Positions 56,771 through 64,000 of a stretch of DNA of 64,000 nucleotides are shown here, piece by piece. The notes beneath the pieces were generated by a model. That model saw nothing but the letters and a program-made list of their open reading frames with translations, was not told the DNA's origin and did no database searches. A program made the translations under genes and the position numbers. Each line of letters begins with the position of its first letter. Position 1 is the stretch's first letter. Source of the stretch: Achatina immaculata (taxonomy: Eukaryota; Mollusca; Gastropoda; Stylommatophora; Achatinidae); the NCBI GenBank assembly GCA_009760885.1, contig CM019713.1, positions 25,614,427-25,678,426 of the forward strand. Direction: 5' to 3'.

Positions 56771-57599
56771 GTGGTTCCTGTATCTTGGCTCTGGCGGAGT
56801 CACTGTGGCTCCTGGAAAGTATCTTTTACATTTTGTACTTCACAAGAAACTGCAGGTTTGTTTCTCTGCTACCTATCCTCTAGTTTCTTGTTTGTTTGTT
56901 TGTTTGTTTACCTTCATGGATTTGACAGTCACGCTCCAAGTTACAGCCAAGCAGGTTACAGCTGATAATACTTACGGCAGAGGTACTTAGGATATATCAG
57001 AAAATGTTCTAGAAAAGACCAAATTGGCCGCTACAGGCTGTTGAGATTTTAGTCATTGCACTTAGCGGTTGCTGTGGCACTGTACATATGCTACACAGTA
57101 CATATTTAAGTCACAGTACAGTACTGTAACTCATGCATAATGTACAGATGTGCGAAACATATGTTTATAATATTTTTGGTATACTAAAGTTTATATTTTA
57201 TTAAAGAAATAAGAAACTGCAGTGTACAGTAATTTACATTCTGCCAGAGTTTTACAGCTATCATAAACATGTCTGCACGTTTTGTAACATGTTATAATAG
57301 TGAACTATATTCAGTGTCTGACCTGCCCTTGTAACGGCCAACATTCGACCAGACCGACTTATGACCAGGTCACCGGTTCCAGAAGTGGCCGTAAATCAGC
57401 CAATGACTGTAAGTATAATCATGACAGTTCCTGGACTCGACGGCAGTGACCTATATCCCCGCTTCTGTCGCTTTCCATTCCATATGGATTTTCGTCGGTG
57501 CTACGGAATACATGCACATGTTCTGAGATTCCCTTCCAAAGAGGAGAATGGACCTGTCAGAGCATATTGATAATTCTCTTCTAACATCTTATGTATCAG
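56771..57599. other. Unique sequence
   Basis: A donor-like ATGACTGTAAGTA at 57403 follows a short open stretch, without acceptor or domain support. Nothing else seen. Confidence 0.4.
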
Positions 57600-58520
57600 T
57601 TGTTAGTAAGGCACTAGCCTATTTGTTAGTAAGCCGCTAGATTATATGTTAGTAAGCCACTAGCCTATATGTTAGTAAGCCATTAGCCTATATGTTAGTA
57701 AGCCACTAGCCTATATGTTAGTAAGCCACTAGCCTATATATTAGTAAGCCACTAGCCTATATATTAGTAAGCCATTAGCCTATATATTAGTAAGCCACTA
57801 GCCTATATGTTAGTAAGCCACTAGCCTATATATTAGTAAGCCACTAGCCTATATGTTAGTAAGCCACTAGCCTATATGTTAGTAAGCCACTAACCTATAT
57901 GTTAGTAAGCCACTAGCCTATATATTAGTAAGCCACTAGCCTATATGTTAGTAAGCCACTAGCCTATATGTTAGTAAGCCACTAGCCTATATGTTAGTAA
58001 GCCACTAGCCTATATGTTAGTAAGCCACTAGCCTATATGTTAGTAAGCCATTAGCCTATATGTTAGTAAGCCACTAGCCTATATGTTAGTAAGCCACTAG
58101 CCTATATGTTAGTAAGCCACTAGCCTATATGTTAGTAAGCCACTAGCCTATATATTAGTAAGCCACTAGCCTATATGTTAGTAAGCCACTAGCCTATATA
58201 TTAGTAAGCCACTAGCCTATATATTAGTAAGCCACTAGCCTATATAGTTAGTAAGCCACTAGCCTATATATTAGTAAGCCACTAGCCTATATATTAGTAA
58301 GCCACTAGCCTATATATTAGTAAGCCACTAGCCTATATGTTAGTAAGCCACTAGCCTATATATTAGTAAGCCACTAGCCTATATGTTAGTAAGCCACTAG
58401 CCTATATGTTAGTAAGCCACTAGCCTATATGTTAGTAAGCCACTAGCCTATATATTAGTAAGCCACTAGCCTATATGTTAGTAAGCCACTAGCCTATATG
58501 TTAGTAAACCACTAGCCTAT
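57600..58520. repeat. 23-bp minisatellite
   Basis: About 40 copies of GTTAGTAAGCCACTAGCCTA + TAT, with G/A variation at the first base and rare CATTAG. Confidence 0.95.
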
Positions 58521-58694
58521 TGTTTTCTAATCTCCAAGGGCGAGTTGCAGGAAACAAGGAGAGGCCGACTACGAAAGAAGAAGGAAGAAAGACATAAACC
58601 TTCAATACCCCGTTATATAGAGCAAATATTCGAGCCCTAGCATGACGTCTGTCTGTCCTCTCTGCTGATAAGCTGAGGGACTGATTCACTGGGA

Positions 58695-58737
58695 GACAGG
58701 ACAAGACAAGACAAGACAAGACAAGACAAGACAAGAC
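58695..58737. repeat. (ACAAG)n microsatellite
   Basis: Eight pentamers. Confidence 0.95.
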
Positions 58738-58770
58738 GGTACTGAAGTGATATTAACATGACATTATAAT

Positions 58771-58970
58771 CCAGCGGTTCCCAAACTTTTTCGGAGAATG
58801 AGCCCCATTCTGCCAGGTTGCACCTCTACCCCCCCCCTCCCCCCACCCCAACCAGCCCCAAAATGTTTCTACCAGTTTATTCTGATATTACCTGCTTCTC
58901 CCCTTTCCACAACTGCTCCCCCCCCCCCCACCACCAACTCTTCCCAACATCTTCTCCCCCCTCCCCAGGA
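58771..58970. mobile_element. hAT (Charlie-like) terminal fragment
   Basis: CAGCGGTTCCCAAACTTTTT is the typical end of Charlie-type hAT elements. The other end is missing; a C-rich stretch follows. Confidence 0.5.
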
Positions 58971-58974
58971 AGGC

Positions 58975-59990
58975 ATTGAACCACTTTATAAGGAACTGGA
59001 ACACTTAGTGACAACAGGAAAACTGGAGGGAAAACAAAGAAACAAGATACTTGACGGACTAAAAGAGTGCCACAGAGCGCGCTCCAACACACATCTTACA
59101 AAAGGAGCAAAAGGACAGGTGGTTGTGGAGATCAGTGACGACCAACGCCTGATTGGCATGGACCAGCGAGAGAGCGAGAGAGAGAGACTTTATAAGTGGA
59201 TGATAACAATAGAGAAAACATAATCAGCAACTGCAAGAGTTCTAAGAACAGAAATAACAGCTGAGAAAGGAATTTACACATAAGAAAAAAAAACAGACAA
59301 AACGAAGCAGGCAGCATGGATTTAACCAGCAGTCAGAACTAAAGGGACACACTAGATCCAGTAGAGCCCCATAGGGAACACACGTGGGTAGATCGTTCAG
59401 TCGGCGACAAGAGAAGGTCACCCAGTGCGAAAGAGGCGGACGTTTTAATAAACTATAACGGAGTTGTCTCCCAGTCAATTAGGAACAAAAGAGAACAAAA
59501 CCTCCCGACATCTGTTCTCGTGAAAGGATTGGCAACCCTTGCAGGGCCCCGGACAGGACAAGAGGCGGCTTGTGGTGGGAGCTACAAAGGCTGTTTTCTC
59601 CCGCTGGAGAGCCCATGGTTTACTTGAGTAGTTGGGAACTCTCAAGAACAGAAGGAAGCATAAGCACGCTATGGGGAAGCGTGAAGCGACAAGAGACTTC
59701 TGTAAATTGGAAAGGTGAAACATTTATTTTCCTTTAAAACGCGTGTTCCCAGGTAAAGAATAGAGATCCCTTGTGAAGTATTTCATACAGTTTTAAACTT
59801 TTTTGGCAGAATTAAAAGGCTACTGAAGGGCAGCAAATGTGGAGCTGCATGTGATTAAAATACGTGCTGAAGGGAAGAGCAGAGGGAGGCTAAGAGACAT
59901 CTCAGTGGCCTGACCAAGTGGCACATGCAAAGAGGGGCAGCTGAAAGGATTCGAATAAGTAAGAAGCACACACAATAGAGAATCGCATTG
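58975..59990 (+). mobile_element. Two LINE C-terminal remnants
   Basis: 58975-59165 reads LEHLVTTGKLEGKQRNKILD and KGAKGQVV, the end of a LINE-B-type ORF, then (GAGA). 59860-59990 carries a GAAGGGAAGAGCAGAGGGAG stretch that could be another, much decayed, such end. 59166-59859 between them has no recognised feature. Confidence 0.5.
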
Positions 59991-60814
59991 ACTAGTTCAT
60001 ATCAGTGTGAGACAAGGAAGGAAGGAAGGAAGGAAGTTAAGTAGCTGTTTGAGATCTAGCAGGTACAGAGAAAGAGACGAGCGACATACGAATCTGCTTT
60101 TAAGACAACTTCGTGGGCGCTTAAGATTTCATCATCAACAGAATCTGGGAGTGTCCGATACATTTACTGAAATCTTGTTATTGTTAAAAGTGTTCATCGC
60201 TTTATTTTTGGTATCATAAGTTTAATAAAGAGGCTCGAGCACCACTCCAGGAGTGGGGCCTTGCGTGGGCGGATGCTCAGTGAATAGAGAGACAAGAGTG
60301 ATGTAGTAGACGCCCACAGAAAAACGGACTCTTTTCTCATGAACTTCCGATGGTGTCTGTTGGCTCAGCTTAGAGAGCTGGGGTCCGTTGTGTGGTCACT
60401 AGTGGTGAGTTGAAACATCCGAGAAGTGCTCTCCAGATATTTCATTCATTCAGTTCATTCATTCAGTTCATTCATTCAGTTCATTCATTGTATGCCGTGC
60501 CCATAGAAGCTGACGATGATGCTTCTCAAAGTTTGCGCTGTCCTTGGCGGTTTCTATCAGTCTCTTTTTTCTTTGTTTGTTTGTGTGTTTGTTTGTTTTT
60601 GTTTTCCTGTACAGCTTGGTCAGCTGGCCTCTCTCTTCTTGTCTCCTTGAACTTTGTTCGTGTCATGTTCAGCTCCATTTTGTACCAACCCCCTGTTACG
60701 GGAGGTAAAGGCCTGTGAGGTCGGAACAGATGCTGGGATGTCGTGACTGCAGTGAGGCATCAGTCAAAGATCCCTTTACCCTGACTGTGGAAGCATATTT
60801 TGGCAGTTGCTGCT
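59991..60814. other. Unique sequence with short tandem repeats
   Basis: (GGAA)n at 60015-60036; four TTCATTCATTCAG units at 60440-60490. No gene seen. Confidence 0.5.
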
Positions 60815-61030
60815 TAAATGCCGGAGGGGAGTGGAGACTGGTCAGCAACCCACAGGCTGTCTGGTAGAGTCAAGGTTGACGAACCTCAGCTGACCAAGAC
60901 ACCGTCCCGCATCTCCTCACCCAGGCTGGGGCTGGCTAGCGGGGCAGGGATCGATATAATCCCCATGGTGGTGGAGTCTGCAAAAGAAGTAGTGCGCCTC
61001 CACCCCCTGTTTATTTTTCTTAGCTAGGTC
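60815..61030 (-). repeat. Dispersed repeat X, copy 5
   Basis: Minus strand: GACTCCACCACCATGGGGAT, CCCTGCCCCGCTAGCC, GAGATGCGGGACGGTGTCTT and GGTCAGCTGAGG, in the same order as copies 1-4, without tandem expansion. Confidence 0.75.
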
Positions 61031-61284
61031 TACAAAAAGAAAATGTCCCGTGACCCACACGAGAGTGCCTCAACATCTTCACGCATCGTCTGCAAAGCAC
61101 ACCCGCAGTTCCAAGGGATAGAACAACAATAACAACACAACAACAACAGCAACAATAAATTCTGAATGCCCTTGAAAGTGGATATACAGAGTAACATGGG
61201 CAGGGATGTTTCTCTTAGACAGACAAACAACAAGGAAATAGATGAAAGTGAAAAGAGAAATAATGAAAAACAATAATAAAAAGA

Positions 61285-61500
61285 AATAAAGTATATCGGT
61301 CGTATTAAAAGACGAGATATTATAATGAAAACTACAAATGAAGGGAAAATTGAAGGACAAGATCAAGCGGGCAGACAACTTTATGGATCAGTGCAAAACT
61401 TCAAGAGATAAAAGTTAATCTTGGCAAGGTGAAAACAAGAGACAGATAAGCTTGGAAATCCATTGCAGCTTATGGAGATGGCTCAAGATGATGATACTGT
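61285..61500 (+). mobile_element. LINE C-terminal remnant with (GAT)n tail
   Basis: Plus strand: YIGRIKRRDIIMKTTNEGKI then EGQDQAGRQ and GNPLQLMEMA, ending GATGATGAT; a LINE-B-type end. Confidence 0.65.
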
Positions 61501-62384
61501 TTAAATATCCTCAGAGAACCAAAAAAAAAGGGGGGGGGGGGTTAAGGAGAACTCCGGAAGTGAATGGAAAACACGACAGGTCACGTGTCTGAGCAGTGAT
61601 GCCCTGTGTCCAAAACACGACATGACAAAGTGCAGACTACTCCTTCCAGGACTTAAAAACGGTTGGCGCTTGTGCCACAGGGAAAATAAAACACAGGCCG
61701 GGAAAATAGCCCTGTAAACCGTTCCCCCGGCCAAGCGATCAGCTGCGAGCATCGATGAAAACAAGATTAATTTATTAAACAGTCGGACTGGCAGAATAAC
61801 TATCGGTTACTAGGGATCAGGAGCAGATAATCGCCGAATTAACCGACCGCGAGATGGCGCTGCGAGAATGAGGAGCGCTGCTCTCAGTTTCAGAGAAAAA
61901 AATAGAACCCGGATGAGACATTGTAATTTGATTGGGAGTCTGGTCCAGGGAGCAGGGTATTAAAAGTGATACCAATTATCGACAGCGTCCTAAACGTGTG
62001 TACTGTGGAGGTAAAGAGTAGTGAGCGTCTTTCATGCCTTCCTGTACCGCTGGTGTCGTATATCTGCTGTCTTTGACCTAGCCATGCCCTTGTTTTGAAA
62101 GTGCGAAAACTTACAGGAAGCATATCGATCTTCGCAGAAATGTTTCTCGAAACGCCAAAACGATATTTTCTCCGATATTTGGCCTTGTTTAATTATATAT
62201 CGATGGGGGAACTATGAGCAGCGCAGATAGCAAAGTCAGCAGAGCTTCACAACAGGCACATAGGTTAGTTAGTGTTAAGACCCCTATCCAAGCGCTTCCC
62301 TAAGTAAGCCCTGTTTGGAAAAGGGTGAGGGAGGGGGAGATGAGTGAGCGTTTCAGCCGGTGCATTGCTCTCTGGGTCCGGAAA
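61501..62384. other. Unique sequence
   Basis: A9/G10 run at 61523-61541. No exon, repeat or RNA feature could be supported. Confidence 0.4.
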
Positions 62385-62690
62385 GTCTTCCTGTTTTAAA
62401 GACTACTCTGGAAAGTCTTGTTTTAAAGACTGCACTGGAAAGTCTTCCTATTTTAAAGATTGGTCCGGAAAGTCGTCCTGTTTTAATGACTGCTCTAGAA
62501 AGTCTTTCTGTTTTAAAGCCTAGTCTGGAAAGTCTTCCTGTTTTAAAGGCTGGCCCGGAAAGTCTTCCTGTTTTAAAGGCTGGCCCGGAAAGTCTTCCTG
62601 TTTTAAAGATTGGTCCAGAATGTCTTCCTGTTTTAAAGGTTCGTCAGGAAAGTTTTTCTGTTTTAAAGGCTAGTCCGGAAGGCTTCAGTG
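62385..62690. repeat. 30-bp minisatellite
   Basis: About ten diverged copies of GGAAAGTCTTCCTGTTTTAA + AGACTGGTCC. An open frame across it follows from the period. Confidence 0.95.
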
Positions 62691-62950
62691 GTCTAGAGTG
62701 GATGAAAAAAAGATATTTTTTTGAAAGGGGGGAGGGTTGTACCGGCTTACATAATTTCTCTTGGTGGTCTTTATAATAAGAAAAGAGGAGGACAATGGGG
62801 TTGCCGGGCCCCCCTAAACGGCTTGGAGAGCTGCAGATGCTGACGAACGCGGTATAATGGTATTTATGTGCAGAAATTATGTGAACTAATATAAATGTTT
62901 GCTTTAGTTACATACAAGCAATAAACTTCCTCTTTCATCGACTCTCTCAT

Positions 62951-63273
62951 CGGTGATCCATTAGGCTTAGTAAGATTAGACCTAGGGGCCCCCAAGGGGC
63001 AGGGGCTCTTCATATACAGCATATTGATTTCACTTGACAGCTATTTACAATTATTATTATTATTATTCCACCAGCATGCCATGTTATACAAAAGCCAGCG
63101 ACGTATCGCGTTATGTTTGCCTCGTGTAATACACAAAGCACATAGTAATTAACAGAGATCACAACTATAGGAAAATCAGTTCATATATCACAAGATAGAC
63201 GGTATAAGTTGGAAGGGAATGGGGCCCTTCCTAAGTGAAGTTGAGGAGACCGATTCTTGTCAGTCCGTCACTA
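62951..63273. mobile_element. hAT-like MITE (323 bp)
   Basis: Flanks TCTCTCAT (62943-62950) and TCTCTGAT (63274-63281). Ends CGGTGATCCATTAGG and, inverted, TAGTGACGGACTGAC. (ATT)n inside. Confidence 0.65.
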
Positions 63274-63955
63274 TCTCTGATAAGGAAAGATTTCAAGTTA
63301 ATCTACTTATACAAAATGTAGGACAACTGACAGATGGTCTTCAAGAACGCAATGATTTGTACTTTACAGAATTATTTATTTACACGTTATAATAATTAAT
63401 AACACCATCAAATGACTACCGGTATGGGCGAGTCAGAATGTAACCGAAAGTCAAGGGACGTAGCTACGGAACAAAATATATGAAAAGATTCGAAGGCGAG
63501 TTTGAAAACGTCTTTTCATACATATTTTAAATGGTTACGTCCCTTTATTTTCTGTTGCTTCTTTTAGCACCCTCATTGTTAACATTAATTCTTTGTTTAA
63601 CGTTCAACTTTTTTTTTGTGTTTTTAAAGCCAATTTTGTCCCCTTTGTTTAAGGCCTAATTTTTTTCCCTTTTGGGGGGGGGGGGGGGAATAATAGTTTA
63701 TACCGACTTATAAAGTTTATATCCGGGGTCCTGGTCTATTTCTCTTCACTTACACCAGATGTATGATAACAGCTTCCAGCCGGAAATAGAAAGTCAAGAC
63801 ATAATTTTCCTTGACCTTTGACACCGGAATGACATACGTCAAGGCATTAACCCCTGTCTGGACTGGTTTGTCTTAAACCCTATTATTAGCTCGCAGGCAG
63901 TCTGCGTCCGCAAGTTGTACTGATCTCAGCGCAAGTATTCCGTCCACTGCTTTTC
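63274..63955. other. Unique sequence
   Basis: G15 run at 63675-63690. No other feature seen. Confidence 0.4.
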
Positions 63956-63962
63956 TTGGTTC

Positions 63963-63963
63963 C

Positions 63964-64000
<37 letters not shown>
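63963..64000. repeat. (TATC)n microsatellite at the window edge
   Basis: Nine or more TATC units. Confidence 0.95.

Noticed and set aside
58798..59223. 141-codon plus-strand frame
   Set aside because: A C-rich hAT-like end joined to a decayed LINE C-terminus.
62360..62776. 138-codon open frame
   Set aside because: Translation of the 30-bp array; no independent evidence of coding.

Overview
This window is animal nuclear DNA: split genes with GT-AG (and one GC-AG) introns, low coding density, and a heavy load of decayed retroelements, DNA transposons, tRNA-derived SINEs and minisatellites. The mix of RTE-like LINEs, Penelope-like elements with GIY-YIG endonuclease, mariner elements and an invertebrate TNF-receptor-like gene fits a lophotrochozoan, most likely a mollusc. 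That assignment is inference; nothing in the window is diagnostic of a species. No prokaryotic operon, CRISPR array or rRNA was seen.

Three host genes can be supported by joining exons by hand. (A) On +, the 3' end of an unrecognised gene: three phase-0 exons (2931-2987, 5721-5891, 7572-7736) ending in a stop. (B) On +, a small TNF-receptor-like type I membrane protein in four exons (10501-10630, 12872-13024, 23901-24010, 29342-29545): signal peptide, cysteine-rich ectodomain, one membrane segment, short basic tail, 198 aa if the last exon is terminal. (C) On -, a complete six-exon small GTPase (ATG at 44106, stop at 32984), 222 aa, with all five G-box motifs and closest in my reading to the Rab-like domain of DNAJC27/RBJ, but with no J domain. 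B and C are convergent. An orphan phase-0 exon candidate on + (39301-39411) sits inside intron 4 of C, and a weak first-exon candidate lies at 55372-55571.

Almost everything else is repeat. 1-9.8 kb: mariner remnant, LINE-A copies nested with a piggyBac-like MITE and RTE tails, an RTE fragment, a Penelope fragment. 9.8-29.5 kb: introns of B, with 25-bp and 26-bp arrays on either side of exon 2, a nearly full-length but broken LINE-B carrying a copy of its own 3' end, Penelope and mariner pieces, and arrays of 41, 55 and 39 bp. 29.5-33 kb: a recent 1.58-kb tandem duplication containing a mariner. 33-44 kb: introns of C, with head-to-head Penelope tails, SINEs and arrays of 38, 38, 33, 71 and 53 bp. 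44-64 kb: no convincing gene; SINEs, hAT-like MITEs, LINE ends and arrays of 52, 18, 38, 30, ~60, 42, 25, 49, 23 and 30 bp.

The most striking theme is the origin and content of the minisatellites. Several arrays are visibly expanded pieces of dispersed elements (55-bp and 34-bp arrays inside the same dispersed repeat; a 38-bp array grown from a SINE tail; another 38-bp array next to a LINE insertion whose target it repeats; a 41-bp array between hAT-like ends). In the introns of gene B and before the orphan exon, every array unit reads like a 3' splice site (pyrimidine tract plus AG).
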